Part shown: positions 16,681 to 26,235 of the stretch, piece by piece | Layout: each line of letters begins with the position of its first letter | Position numbering within the stretch: the stretch's first letter is position 1 | Assembly (NCBI GenBank): GCA_016717595.1 | Contig: JADKFE010000013.1 | Coordinates: 20,606 to 84,605 of the forward strand | DNA from: Deltaproteobacteria bacterium | GTDB lineage: Bacteria > Myxococcota_A > UBA796 > CAJQPC01 | Direction of reading: 5' to 3' | DNA: 64,000 bases | The notes under the pieces: model-generated | Seen by the model: the letters and a program-made list of their open reading frames with translations, nothing else | What the model was told of the DNA's origin: nothing | Databases searched by the model: none | Program-made: the position numbers and the translations under genes

Positions 16681-17691
16681 TCAGGGGGCGGGCGTCGGGG
16701 CGGGCGTGACGGCCGGCGCGGGCGTGACGGCCGGCGGCGCTGCAGCGGGCGCGGGCTCCACGGCGGGCGGCGCCGCGGCGTCAAAACCCTCAGGCACATA
16801 CTCGACCAGAGTGATGCGGTTGACCCACTGCGGGTTGGCGAACCCGGCGACGCTCTGGGCGCTGAGCACACCCTGGAAGGTCTGCTCGGCGGAGAGCAAG
16901 ATCTCTTGGCCGAGGTCGTAGCGGCTGTCGCTCAACAGCGAGGACTGGGCGTAGATGGTGCGGTCGCCAAAGTCTTGGCCGTACAGCATCGCCTGGAGCG
17001 TGCCCGAGCCCGCCGTGCGCACCGTGGCGATGTCGCCCTCGACCTTGAGCACCTCGTGGGCCACCTTCACGCCGCCCGCCGTGCCGCCGGGGGCCGGGAG
17101 TCGCATGGCCACCGGCGAGCCCTTCGTCACCCAGGTCTGGGCGGCGGTGAGCTTGCCATCAGGCAGAGGAAGCTCCATGCCGCTGAGCGCCTGGGCGAGC
17201 AAGAGCCGCATCGACTCCTGCTTCTCCGCCGCGCGGTTGTTCTCTTTGGAGACCTCCTCCAGGTCGAAGGTGCGAAGGCGGCGATCCAACGACCACTCAA
17301 GCTGGAGCTCGGCGGTGGAGAGATCGACGCTGTACTCCTTGAAGATGTCGCGGAGCTTCTTGTCTTCGCCGAAGCCGCCCGTGGTCCCCGCCATCTCGAC
17401 GGCCGCGATCTCACAGAGCATCGCCTGGAAACGTTCGGTCGGGAGCTCGGCCTCGCAGACCATGTTCACCGCGAGGGTCATCTCGGTCATGCGCGCGTCG
17501 AGGTCGGAGAAGGCGTAGAGGCGCATGCCGTTGGGCGTCGCGAGCCACATCTGGGCGCGGTAGGGGATCTTCACCCCAGCGGGCCAGGGGTGGCCCACCG
17601 GCCCGGTCGGTTGTTTGCCACGCGCGGCGAGGGCGACGGTGGTGGTACCAAACAGGGCGAGGGCGGCGAGGGCGACAATCCGGATGTTCAT
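16681..17691 (-). CDS. Exported protein of unknown function with Ala/Pro C-terminal repeat
   Basis: 336 residues from ATG 17691, with a GGAGGT ribosome binding site 5 bases upstream. It has a signal peptide (MNIRIVALAALALFG then VALAARG), so periplasmic or secreted location is expected. The mature region has two apparent halves, both predicted mostly strand. The C-terminus is Pro/Ala/Val-rich with VTPAPAVTPAP repeats, which looks like a linker or peptidoglycan-spanning tail. No family is recognised. It is convergent with the AAA+ gene and is the last gene of the minus-strand envelope and kinase cluster. Confidence 0.82.
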   Translation of the reverse strand: MNIRIVALAALALFGTTTVALAARGKQPTGPVGHPWPAGVKIPYRAQMWLATPNGMRLYAFSDLDARMTEMTLAVNMVCEAELPTERFQAMLCEIAAVEMAGTTGGFGEDKKLRDIFKEYSVDLSTAELQLEWSLDRRLRTFDLEEVSKENNRAAEKQESMRLLLAQALSGMELPLPDGKLTAAQTWVTKGSPVAMRLPAPGGTAGGVKVAHEVLKVEGDIATVRTAGSGTLQAMLYGQDFGDRTIYAQSSLLSDSRYDLGQEILLSAEQTFQGVLSAQSVAGFANPQWVNRITLVEYVPEGFDAAAPPAVEPAPAAAPPAVTPAPAVTPAPTPAP

Positions 17692-17756
17692 TGAGACCTC
17701 CAAGGGCAGAAACCCATGAGGCCCCATAACCCAGCCAATTGCAGGCCGCCGATCGC

Positions 17757-19289
17757 TCAGAGCGCGGTCTGAAAGCCTAAGCGCAGCCCACCCGAGATGA
17801 GCGGCTCATCCTCGGGGTATCCCGCCATCGGCAGGCCATAGAAGCCGTGCACGGTGAGCTTAAACCAGTTGCGTTTGTCGATGGGGATGCCGAAGGTGAG
17901 CCGCCCGCCGCCGCCCAGGTGCCCGGGGGAGAACCAGCCGTAGTTCGCCGCGAGGAGCAGCGTGGGCCGCTTCTCGTGGGTGGGCCGCAGGGCGTAGACG
18001 CCCAAGCCGCCGTAGACCTTGGCGTAGACCGAGGTGGAGAGGTTGTCTGCCCTCGTCGCGCCCTCGGCCCCGGTGCCGTAGAGCAAGGAGTGGGTGGGGG
18101 TGATGTTCACCTCGCTCCCGGCGACGATGGCGAGGTTGTAGACGCCGAGCTCAAGATCCACCGCGCCGGAGCCGCCAGGCGCGATGATCAGCTCGCCCTC
18201 TTCGCTGCCTTCAGTGGTGTAGTGGAAGCTGGGCGAGGCGATGGCGCCGCCGCCGAGCTCAACACCAAACGCGAAGGTGACGGGCTTACGCTTCTCGACC
18301 CGGGCGCCGCCGCTGTACGGCACGACGATCACCCGGCCATCCCCGGTGCGCGCCGCGAGGTAGACCGGCTGCATGGCGTGCTGGCTGACGACCAACGCCA
18401 CGGCCGTCTCCACCGCTTTGGGCAGGCCGAGGGTCTGGGAGTCTTCGACCTTTAGCTCGGCGTCGAGGCGCTCTTGTTCGCTGATGGCGCGGGGCAGAGA
18501 CACCGTCGCGCCGGGGCTGAGGTCAAGCTCACCCCGGCCGCAGATCACGCCGTCGATGAGCACATGGTAGAAGCTGTGGCCCGGCGGCAGGCTCACACGC
18601 TCGAGGCCTTGCTCTTGGGGCACGCCGTTGACGACGAGGGTGGCCTGGGCGGGCAACACGCCGACCTCTAAGGTGGCCGGGGGCACCGACGCCAAGGCCT
18701 TCGTCTGGGCGGTGAGCGCCCGGTGGGTGGCCGCGTCGGGCACCTCACCCCGGCTGTAGCGCCGGACGGTGTCCAAGGCGTAAAGATCAACAAACGCCTT
18801 GTTGGTGATCAGGCCAGGGAGCTGCACCCGGAAGGCCGCGGCCTCGGGGGACTCCTTGAGCTCGTCCTCGGAGAAGGCGAGCTGAATCGCCGAGGCCTGC
18901 CAGAGCAAGGCCAAGATCAAGGCGTCGCGGTCGGCGACGTCGCGGATCACCGTGACGTCGTTGATCGCCGTCTGGAGCGCGAGGGCCATGGACCGCTCGA
19001 CCTCAAACTCCTCTTTGCGAGCGTCCGCGGCCTTCTGGGCCTTGCTCACCGCGATGAGCTTGTCGGCGTCCTTCTTGGACCAGGGCTCGGGCGGGAAGAT
19101 GAGGTCGCTCGTGTCGTAGTGTTTGGCGACGCCGCCCGCGAGGCGCTCGGCTTTGGCGATGGACGCCTCGTCCGGGGCGTCGCGGTCCATCCAGACGACC
19201 ACCGGGGTCACAGCGGCCGCCTCTTGGGCCGAGGCAGAGCCCGCGGCGAGGAGCGCCGCGAGCGACAAGGAGAGGCGTAAACAGATCAT
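17757..19289 (-). CDS. Exported PEGA-like protein with possible C-terminal barrel
   Basis: 510 residues. It has a signal peptide (MICLRLSLSLAALLAAG then SAQ). An N-terminal helical part of about 170 residues is followed by a PEGA-like strand region (LPAQATLVVNGVPQEQGLERV then LPPGHSFYHVLIDG). The C-terminal half is strand-rich with alternating aromatic residues (FKLTVHGFYGLPM) and ends GLRLGFQTAL, which suggests an outer-membrane barrel although the classic terminal Phe is absent. The gene is 66 bases after the next gene upstream in the cluster (19308-21299). Role is unknown; position suggests envelope function tied to the kinase module. Confidence 0.8.
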   Translation of the reverse strand: MICLRLSLSLAALLAAGSASAQEAAAVTPVVVWMDRDAPDEASIAKAERLAGGVAKHYDTSDLIFPPEPWSKKDADKLIAVSKAQKAADARKEEFEVERSMALALQTAINDVTVIRDVADRDALILALLWQASAIQLAFSEDELKESPEAAAFRVQLPGLITNKAFVDLYALDTVRRYSRGEVPDAATHRALTAQTKALASVPPATLEVGVLPAQATLVVNGVPQEQGLERVSLPPGHSFYHVLIDGVICGRGELDLSPGATVSLPRAISEQERLDAELKVEDSQTLGLPKAVETAVALVVSQHAMQPVYLAARTGDGRVIVVPYSGGARVEKRKPVTFAFGVELGGGAIASPSFHYTTEGSEEGELIIAPGGSGAVDLELGVYNLAIVAGSEVNITPTHSLLYGTGAEGATRADNLSTSVYAKVYGGLGVYALRPTHEKRPTLLLAANYGWFSPGHLGGGGRLTFGIPIDKRNWFKLTVHGFYGLPMAGYPEDEPLISGGLRLGFQTAL

Positions 19290-19307
19290 CGCGCGGGAGA
19301 GCCCTCG

Positions 19308-21299
19308 TCAGAAGGTGGTGCCGATTCCGCCGGTCAAGCCGAAGACCGGGGAGACGCGGGAGATGTCGTCGGGAGCGCGCTGGTTGTAGGTGCCGATGAG
19401 GGAGTCCTTCGTCGCCACGGACATGCCCAGGCGGGCGTCCACGTCGATGAGCGGGCGCACCCGGTTGGTGGCCTTGATGCCGGGGATCGGCGCCTCTAAG
19501 GTGTAGCCGACATGCAGGGTGGGCTGCACCGCCCGGGGCACGTTCGTCCAGCCGACCCGCACACCCACCCGCGGGCCGAAGCCCAAGGAGGCGTCACGAC
19601 CGAGCACCACGGCCGCCCCCCAGTAGATGTAGCGGTTCCACTGGGTGTAGTGCAGGGCCTCCTCGCCGGTGACCACGTCGGGCAGGCCGATGTCGTCCTC
19701 GTCATCGGGCGTGCCGCCGTCGTCTACACGGTTCTCTTCACGCTCCTCTTCTTCAACGACGACGAGGTCGCCGCTGTAGGGGCCCTTGTGCAGGGGGGTG
19801 TGGTAATAATCGACGTAGTAGCTGTTCTCTTCGCCGAGGTTGTACCCAAACTCCATGCCGTAGTCGATCATCAGGCGGTTGTAGTGGCCGCGCAGGGCCA
19901 CGGTCACCGGCAAGGTGGAGGCGTTGAGCTCCAGGCTAGAGCGGTCGGTGATCTCGGAGTTGATCGTCGTGTCGAGCACGGTGTTGATGTCGGACTGGCT
20001 GATCGTCGGGTCTACGGAGAGCGCGCCGCCGTTGTACAGGATGCCCACGCTGGCCAAGGCCGCGAAACGTACGGGGAAGCCGTCGTTGCCGCCGCCGACG
20101 AGCTGCAGGGTGGCCGTGGCGCGGTCCCAGCGCCAGATCCAGAGCTTGTTGGGGTTCCCGTAGCGCGGGACGGTGATGTAGATCTCAGAGACGGGGTGCA
20201 GCTTCGCGTAGATGGCGAGGTAGGTGAGGATGTCGCCGTCGAGCTCAGGCGTACACTCGTTGGGGTGCAAGAAGAGCTGATCGATGAACTCGATGCCCAT
20301 CTTCTTGCGGGCCACGTCGCGCACGAAGTAGGCCTTGTCTTCGAACTTGTCGACCTCGAGGATCTCCGAGAGGCCGTGGCCGGTGTCTTTGCGGCGCATG
20401 TAGATGTCGGAGCGACCGAGCGGCACGAAGTACCGGGCCTCGTCGTCGATCTCGACGGGCAGGCCGTTGATCACGACCTCGTACTCCTTGTTGAAGGAGT
20501 CCAAGGTGAACTGGTTCTCCAGCTCAAAGTCGAGGGGGAACTTGGTGTAGACGCCCTGCTGGAGCTGCTGGAGGTAGAAGTTGACCTGACCGTTGAGCTC
20601 GGTGTCGGTGATCTTCGACATCAGCGAGGGGTCTTGGTAGGCCAAGGTCGCGGCGAGGTAGTGGTAATAGTTGACGAACTGCCCGCCGATGGCCTCGTAG
20701 AAGGGCGGCGCGGGGTTGTTCTGGTTCTCAGCGCAGTAGCCGATCTGAACGTAGAGCAAGAACAAGGGCTCACGCTGCTCGGGCTTCTCGATGAACCACA
20801 GGCTATCGACGAGCGCGAGGAGCTTCTGGCCCTCAAGACCCCACTGGGCGGGGGCCATGGCGTTCCAGGGGATCTGCGAGACGCGGGAGGCCTCGGCCCG
20901 CACCACGTCCATGTTCATGTCGGGCACCATCGCCGGCTGCTGCGCGGGCAGGAGCGTGCGGTCGGGGGCGCGGCGGCCGTTCTGGTACAGATCGACGGAG
21001 GGGAAGAACAGGCCGTCGGGGCGGTCGATGCGGCTGCGCACGTTGCGGCGCAGGATCTCGTCCTCGTGGTCGGCCTCGGTGTCGGGCCACTTGAGCACGA
21101 GCACGCGGGCGGCCTTGTCTTTGCGCTTCTGCGCGGCCTCCTTCTCGGCGTCGGTCATGGCCTGGGCCTCTTCAGCCTTGTCCTTCTTCTCGGCGGGCTC
21201 CAGCGCGTCCAGCGCCGTGGGGCCTTGGGGCGTCCCCGCGTGAGCCGGCCAGGTCGTGACCACCATCACGAGCAGCATTCCGAGCACATGTCGCAGCAT
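19308..21299 (-). CDS. Exported protein with C-terminal barrel-like region
   Basis: 663 residues with a signal peptide (MLRHVLGMLLVMVVTTWPAHAG). A Lys/Glu-rich helical stretch follows (residues 30-65), then a mixed soluble domain containing FYEAIGGQFVNYYHY. The C-terminal 200 residues alternate strands with Tyr/Trp (YIYWGAAVVLG, GFGPRVGVRVGW) and the last residue is Phe (GGIGTTF), a common barrel-assembly end signal. An acidic loop (VEEEEREENR) would face outward. It sits between the PEGA-like protein and the kinase. A placement in the outer membrane is inferred from composition, not from a known family. Confidence 0.82.
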   Translation of the reverse strand: MLRHVLGMLLVMVVTTWPAHAGTPQGPTALDALEPAEKKDKAEEAQAMTDAEKEAAQKRKDKAARVLVLKWPDTEADHEDEILRRNVRSRIDRPDGLFFPSVDLYQNGRRAPDRTLLPAQQPAMVPDMNMDVVRAEASRVSQIPWNAMAPAQWGLEGQKLLALVDSLWFIEKPEQREPLFLLYVQIGYCAENQNNPAPPFYEAIGGQFVNYYHYLAATLAYQDPSLMSKITDTELNGQVNFYLQQLQQGVYTKFPLDFELENQFTLDSFNKEYEVVINGLPVEIDDEARYFVPLGRSDIYMRRKDTGHGLSEILEVDKFEDKAYFVRDVARKKMGIEFIDQLFLHPNECTPELDGDILTYLAIYAKLHPVSEIYITVPRYGNPNKLWIWRWDRATATLQLVGGGNDGFPVRFAALASVGILYNGGALSVDPTISQSDINTVLDTTINSEITDRSSLELNASTLPVTVALRGHYNRLMIDYGMEFGYNLGEENSYYVDYYHTPLHKGPYSGDLVVVEEEEREENRVDDGGTPDDEDDIGLPDVVTGEEALHYTQWNRYIYWGAAVVLGRDASLGFGPRVGVRVGWTNVPRAVQPTLHVGYTLEAPIPGIKATNRVRPLIDVDARLGMSVATKDSLIGTYNQRAPDDISRVSPVFGLTGGIGTTF

Positions 21300-21348
21300 C
21301 AGAGTCTCCGAAGGAGGGACGCCGCCCGGTCCTGGGCGACGGAGTCAG

Positions 21349-23499
21349 CTAATTGCAGACGGCCGTGGTGGCCTGGATGGAGCACTTGAGGGACTGCCCG
21401 CCACGAACGGGGCCAAACTGCGCGGGCGCGCCGCCCTTAAAGTAGAGCATGCAGGAGTCGGAGGGCACGCCGGAGAACGACGCTTTGCCGCCGCTGATCG
21501 ACGCGCGCTGGCGATAGCCCGAGGGGCAGGTGACCTCAACCGAGGTGGCGCCGCCGCTGGGCAGGCTCACGGTGAGGCTGCCTGAAGGCACGCTCGGGGC
21601 CTTGGGCGCCGCCGGGGTGCCGGGGTTCTTGGGCGCCTTGGGCTTGGGGGCCTCGGGCACCGGGGGAGGCGGCGCGGCGGTGTCGGCCTTCTTGCCCTTC
21701 GTCGGCTTCGTCTCGACGGGCTTCTCGACCTCGGGGGCCTTGGCGACGGGCTCGGGCTGAGGCCGGAACCAGATCGCGGCGAAGATCGCCAGGCCGACGA
21801 GGGCGAACATCGCCAAGACGATGGCGTAGACGCGGTTGGACTGGGTGCGCTCGCCGGAGTCCGCCGGGGGCGGCGCGACGTTCTGGTTCACCTGAAACGG
21901 CGTGTTGGACGAGTACGCCACCGGCCCCTGGGCGATGGGGCCCTGCATGACGGGGCCCTGGGCGATGGGGCCCTGGACCATCGGCTGCTGCTGCTGCATC
22001 ACCGGGCCCTGGGCGATGGGGCCCTGGGCCATCATCGGCGGGCCGGGCATCATCGGCGAGGCCGGAGACGCGGGGCCCGGCGGCGGGGGTGAGCTGCCCC
22101 GGGCGCGGTTTTGTTCTTTGGGGGCGGGGATCGCGAAGAACGCCGTGGCGCTGGGGTCGTTGCCGTTGTCCTCTTTGTCGAGGTCGTCGTTCAACGACAT
22201 CATCTGCAGCATCCCCGTCTCTTCGGGGCTGCGGGCGCCGATCATCTTGGGACCGACCTTCTTGGGCTTGTCGTCCTCGATCTTCTTCGGCGCGCGGGTC
22301 GAGACAGGCTCCCAGGCCTCCACCTTCGGTTTGGCCTCGCCCACCTTGCTTGAGGGCTTGCTGGAGACCTGCTTGGCCGTGGCCTCCCGGGCCATCGACG
22401 CCTTGAGGCGCTCCTCCATGCTGAGCCGCTTGCCCCCCGCGCCGCCGCCGGCGCCAGAGGTGTTCAGCGAAGGCGCCGCGCCGCCGCCGGACTCTTTCAC
22501 CGTAGGGGCGTCGGGCAGGTCGTAGATGGAGCCGAAGAAGAACTCGCAGAACTCCTGCATGTGGGAGCCGCGGTCGCGGTAGAGCTGGCGCCGCAGGTCG
22601 ACGAGGAGGTCTTGGCCGGTCTGGTAGCGGGCCTTGGGGTTGGCCGCGAGGAGCTTGGTGAGGATGGGGCCGATGGCGGGGAGCTTCTGTTCAAGCTCAC
22701 GGCACTCGTCCAACAGCACGCCGCGCTCGATGGCGTCGAAGATGTCGCCCAGGGGATCGCGGGAGTTTTTCGGCAGGACATAGGCCGGCCGGTTCATGAA
22801 GAGCTCATACGCGATGAGCCCCAACGAGAAGAGATCCGAGCGGTGATCGACGTCTTGGCCCCGGGCCTGCTCGGGCGCCATGTAGATCGGCGTGCCCTTG
22901 ACCCGGTCGTTCTCTTGTTGGTTGAAGTCTTTGTTGCCCACCCGCGCGAGGCCGAAGTCGAGGATCTTCACCTCGCCTTGGGGCGTGACCATGATGTTGT
23001 CGGGCTTCAGATCGCGGTGCACGAGGTGCAGCGGCTCGCCGTTGTCGCCGGGCGTGGTGTAGACTTGGTAGAGCGCATCGGCGATCTCGCAGATGATCTC
23101 GACGGCGGCCTCGGTGAAGAACTGCTCTCGGGCGCGGGAGCACTCGTCGAGCATCTTGCGTAAGGTGACGCCGTGAACGTGCTCCAACGCGACGGCGTTC
23201 TCTTCTTCGATGTACTCGAAGACCCGAACGATGCCCCGGTGTTTCACCTGGTCCAAGAGCGCGAACTCTTGGCGCAAGAGCTGACGTGAGCCTTCGCTCG
23301 CGCCCTCTTTGAGCTTCTTGATGGCGACGAGACGCTTCTTGCCCGAGGAGAGCCCACGTCCTGGGACCTCGCCCACAGCGGCGTACACGGTGCCGAAGGC
23401 GCCCGTGCCTAGCTCTCGAATGACCTCATAGTTACGGATGTAGCGTGCCACGGATGGATCCTGGTCCGTTGGTACCTTCAACCATGCTACGCCATCCAC
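21349..23499 (-). CDS. Membrane-anchored Ser/Thr protein kinase
   Basis: 716 residues. The kinase domain (about 24-300) has the Gly loop GTGAFGTV at 31-38, the ATP-binding Lys at 61 in AIKKLK, HRDLKPDN at 161-168 and DFG at 181-183, so it is expected to be active. A long linker follows with repeated QGPIAQGPV and QGPVMQ units (about 480-530). One membrane segment lies near 551-575 (AIVLAMFALVGLAIFAAIWF). The extracytoplasmic C-terminus of about 80 residues is a small PEGA-like strand domain with four cysteines. This is a sensor-kinase layout usual in myxobacteria. It is next to the VWA protein and close to FHA-like proteins, its possible readers. Confidence 0.93.
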   Translation of the reverse strand: MDGVAWLKVPTDQDPSVARYIRNYEVIRELGTGAFGTVYAAVGEVPGRGLSSGKKRLVAIKKLKEGASEGSRQLLRQEFALLDQVKHRGIVRVFEYIEEENAVALEHVHGVTLRKMLDECSRAREQFFTEAAVEIICEIADALYQVYTTPGDNGEPLHLVHRDLKPDNIMVTPQGEVKILDFGLARVGNKDFNQQENDRVKGTPIYMAPEQARGQDVDHRSDLFSLGLIAYELFMNRPAYVLPKNSRDPLGDIFDAIERGVLLDECRELEQKLPAIGPILTKLLAANPKARYQTGQDLLVDLRRQLYRDRGSHMQEFCEFFFGSIYDLPDAPTVKESGGGAAPSLNTSGAGGGAGGKRLSMEERLKASMAREATAKQVSSKPSSKVGEAKPKVEAWEPVSTRAPKKIEDDKPKKVGPKMIGARSPEETGMLQMMSLNDDLDKEDNGNDPSATAFFAIPAPKEQNRARGSSPPPPGPASPASPMMPGPPMMAQGPIAQGPVMQQQQPMVQGPIAQGPVMQGPIAQGPVAYSSNTPFQVNQNVAPPPADSGERTQSNRVYAIVLAMFALVGLAIFAAIWFRPQPEPVAKAPEVEKPVETKPTKGKKADTAAPPPPVPEAPKPKAPKNPGTPAAPKAPSVPSGSLTVSLPSGGATSVEVTCPSGYRQRASISGGKASFSGVPSDSCMLYFKGGAPAQFGPVRGGQSLKCSIQATTAVCN

Positions 23500-23579
23500 C
23501 CCGTCTAGGGCAAGTGGCGCGCGTGCCTCACGGACAGCCCCGATGTCGGAGCGCCCGCCCTCTTCACAATTTAACCTGT

Positions 23580-25082
23580 TTAACCTGCTCCCCCTGCTGG
23601 CGGCGCGGCGCCTGGGCCCCCGCCTGGGGGCGCCTTTGGCTTCACGCGCCGGGTGCGACCGAAGAGCGCGCGCCGGGTGTTGAACCCAGCCGCCCCAAAA
23701 AAGGCGACGGAGATGAGGATCCCCAAGATCGGCATGACCACCGCGGCGCTCGCGCGCAGGGGCGTTGGTCGCGCCCAGCCCGACTCATCGGGTGTGCCCG
23801 TCGGCGCGTCGAACCACGGCGAGGGGTAGAGCATCAGCTTGGCCTCAGCCGTGGCGAACGCCACGAGGCGCAGCTTGGACTCAAAGGCCCGGCGCAGGTA
23901 GAACTGGTCCACGGCGTAACGCAGCTCGAACCACTCAAACCGCTCGGCGGCCGCGCCTTGGAACGCCTTGCCCAAGCCCTCGACGTCTTGGTGGATGTAG
24001 GAGAAGCCGCCGCCGTGAAAGGCGATCCACTCCAAGCTGGCGTTGTCGATGCCGATCTTCTCCAACGAGCCGTCGATGCGGCTGCCGGCGTACTTGCCGC
24101 AGAGCTTGCCCGGATCCACATCGACGAGGTTCCGCTTGAGGGAGTCCTCGATGGTCTTGCGGGGGCGGATCGGCCGCCCGAGGCCCACGGAGAACACCGT
24201 GGGGCGTAAGTCAAGCTCGACCCCTTCGCCGGTGCGGCGCTCCCGCAGGTTCTTGAGCAGGCGCGAGAGGCGCACGGCGTTGTCGCCGCAGGTGTCGGCG
24301 GCGCTCAGGTTGTTGAAGCCGTCGGTGAGCACGATGATCGTCGGGCTCGCGTCGTTGAGCGTCAAGAACTTCTTGATCTCTTCGTTCTGCAAAAGCTCCC
24401 CGGTGGCGTACTCCACGGCGTCGTAGAGGTGGGTGTAGCCGCCCTGGGGCTGCAGAGACTCACGCACGAGCGTCTTGTAGCGTTTCTGGTTCTTGAGGAT
24501 CTCGACCCCGGCCGTGCCGACAGGGACGGGCTTGCCCGCGGTGAAGTTGAGCAGCACCACCGCCGACTTGACCTCCTCGGGGAAGAAGCCCTTCACGACG
24601 TCTTTGTCGAGGAGCGCCTCCTTCACCTTCGCCATGCGGGTGAGGCCCAAAGCGTCCGGCGTGTTCATCGAGCCCGAGGCGTCGATGACGAGGATGAAGA
24701 GCTGGGGCGTGCGCACCGGGTTGTGCGGGATGATCTCGACCTTCATCGGCGGCTGGTCCGGGCTCACCCGGGCGCCCATGTGGTAGACCTCCAAGAACTC
24801 CGCGGTGAGCGGCACCTCAAACTGCGTCGAGTCGTAGCGGAAGTCGAAGGCGAGGCGCACCTGGCCCGAGGCGCGGTCGACATAGGGCAAGCAGTCCTTC
24901 ATCTCGGACTCTTTCACCCCGGCGTCGACACACTGGCCCTCTTCAGTGAAGATGCGCAGCTCTAAGTCGGTGCCTTCGACCTGCTCCACGCCCCCCACCC
25001 GCAAGGTGGTGTTCGGGATGTGGATGATGTCCTCTGAGCAGCTCGTGAGCAGCCCCCACAACATCAGAGACGTGAACATCAA
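23580..25082 (-). CDS. VWA-domain lipoprotein
   Basis: 500 residues with an LTSC lipobox (Cys 15). The VWA domain begins near residue 128 (LFILVIDASGSMN) with the full metal-site DASGS at 134-138 and IIVLTDG further on. A flexible VPVGTAG region and a C-terminal hydrophobic segment near 440-462 follow, then an Arg/Lys and Pro/Gly-rich tail. VWA domains bind partners through a metal ion. The gene overlaps the upstream membrane protein by four bases, and the kinase lies 80 bases further along, so these three are likely an operon. Confidence 0.9.
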   Translation of the reverse strand: MMFTSLMLWGLLTSCSEDIIHIPNTTLRVGGVEQVEGTDLELRIFTEEGQCVDAGVKESEMKDCLPYVDRASGQVRLAFDFRYDSTQFEVPLTAEFLEVYHMGARVSPDQPPMKVEIIPHNPVRTPQLFILVIDASGSMNTPDALGLTRMAKVKEALLDKDVVKGFFPEEVKSAVVLLNFTAGKPVPVGTAGVEILKNQKRYKTLVRESLQPQGGYTHLYDAVEYATGELLQNEEIKKFLTLNDASPTIIVLTDGFNNLSAADTCGDNAVRLSRLLKNLRERRTGEGVELDLRPTVFSVGLGRPIRPRKTIEDSLKRNLVDVDPGKLCGKYAGSRIDGSLEKIGIDNASLEWIAFHGGGFSYIHQDVEGLGKAFQGAAAERFEWFELRYAVDQFYLRRAFESKLRLVAFATAEAKLMLYPSPWFDAPTGTPDESGWARPTPLRASAAVVMPILGILISVAFFGAAGFNTRRALFGRTRRVKPKAPPGGGPGAAPPAGGAG

Positions 25083-26083
25083 CGCTCCTCCCTGGGGAGC
25101 ATGATGAACTCTAAGGTGGTCGCCTGATCCCCTTGGCCGAGCACCACACGGTCGCCGGAGCTGAGGCGCGTCTCCAGGGGCGCGGGGCGGCGGGGGTCGT
25201 AACGAAGGTCGATGCGCTCCAAGAAGCGCCGCACCACCGTAGGCTGCAGGGTGAGGCCGCGGGCCTTGTAGTGTTGTTCGCCGTCAACGGCGACGGAGAG
25301 GTGCAGCTCCATCACCTGGCCCTCCGCGTTCAGCCACACGTCGAGGCCCCTCGGAAAGTGGCCGACGAAGCGCTCTTTGGGGCTGCGGTCCATGGCGTCT
25401 ACGGGGATGCGCAGGCCGTAGCGGCTCGGCGAGAGCACCCGCAGCCAGCCCGCGTAGAGCTCATCGGGGATGCCCCAGGCCAAGACCCCGTACCCAAAGC
25501 CCCAGGTGAACGCGCCGAGGGCGCTCGCGAGGTAGAGGTCGTAGTAGATCGTGAAGTTGCACAGGTGCCAGACCGCGCCGCCGAACAGGCCCGCCGCCGC
25601 GCCGGAGAGGAGCTGGGTGACCCCGCCCTTAAACTTCCGGGTGACCAAGGGGCCTAGCGCCGAGCCGAGGCCGGCGATGACGAAGCCGCCGAGGCGATAC
25701 CGCAGCGAGACCAAGGCGGAGTCGATGGAGTCGGGCACCGCGCCGAAGAGCGCCGGGCCCAGCGCGAAGGTCCACAGCCAATACCCCGCGAAGCCGACGC
25801 CGAAGCTGATCCCCGCGGCGGTCAGGGTGAGCGCGAGGCGGCTGGGCAAGGCGCGGCGCCGCAGGCTGCCCTCCGCCAAGACCGCGGCGCCGCCGATCAT
25901 GCCCGAGCAGGTGGCGAGGAACAGCGCGCCGTCCCACTCCAGCGACCAGAACGGCCCAAAGAACGTGAACCAGCTCATCACGAACCACCACGCGAGCAGC
26001 CCCGCCGCCCCCGTGATGAGGGCGACCTGCAGGTGGCGTTGCCAGGTGTATGGGACGAGGAAGATGTTCAAGTGGACCTCCAC
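25079..26083 (-). CDS. Polytopic membrane protein with soluble C-terminal domain
   Basis: 334 residues. The first 220 residues have about seven hydrophobic segments (for example ALITGAAGLLAWWFVMSW and ALGAFTWGFGYGVLAWGI). A C-terminal soluble domain of about 110 residues contains SGDRVVLGQGDQATTLEFIML, with a slight resemblance to the end of FHA domains but not enough to call one. Its stop overlaps the VWA start (4 bases). No transporter signature is recognised. It may anchor or sense for the adjacent kinase and VWA proteins. Confidence 0.78.
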   Translation of the reverse strand: MEVHLNIFLVPYTWQRHLQVALITGAAGLLAWWFVMSWFTFFGPFWSLEWDGALFLATCSGMIGGAAVLAEGSLRRRALPSRLALTLTAAGISFGVGFAGYWLWTFALGPALFGAVPDSIDSALVSLRYRLGGFVIAGLGSALGPLVTRKFKGGVTQLLSGAAAGLFGGAVWHLCNFTIYYDLYLASALGAFTWGFGYGVLAWGIPDELYAGWLRVLSPSRYGLRIPVDAMDRSPKERFVGHFPRGLDVWLNAEGQVMELHLSVAVDGEQHYKARGLTLQPTVVRRFLERIDLRYDPRRPAPLETRLSSGDRVVLGQGDQATTLEFIMLPREER

Positions 26084-26235
26084 CTCTCTGGGAGCGTCGC
26101 GCCGGGACGATCATACAAGCTCTGCGGCCCTAGGGCGAGTGGGCCCTCCCGATCTCCTTCATCAAGCCCCCCGCCGCGCGCGGCGTCCGCCCACAGAGCG
26201 CCCGGGGCTGCTATGATCCTGCACGCGGAGGATGT

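Noticed and set aside
19512..21389. Long plus-strand frame opposite the exported protein at 19308-21299
   Set aside because: The minus strand has a signal peptide and normal composition; the plus frame is Val/Glu/Leu-biased antisense.
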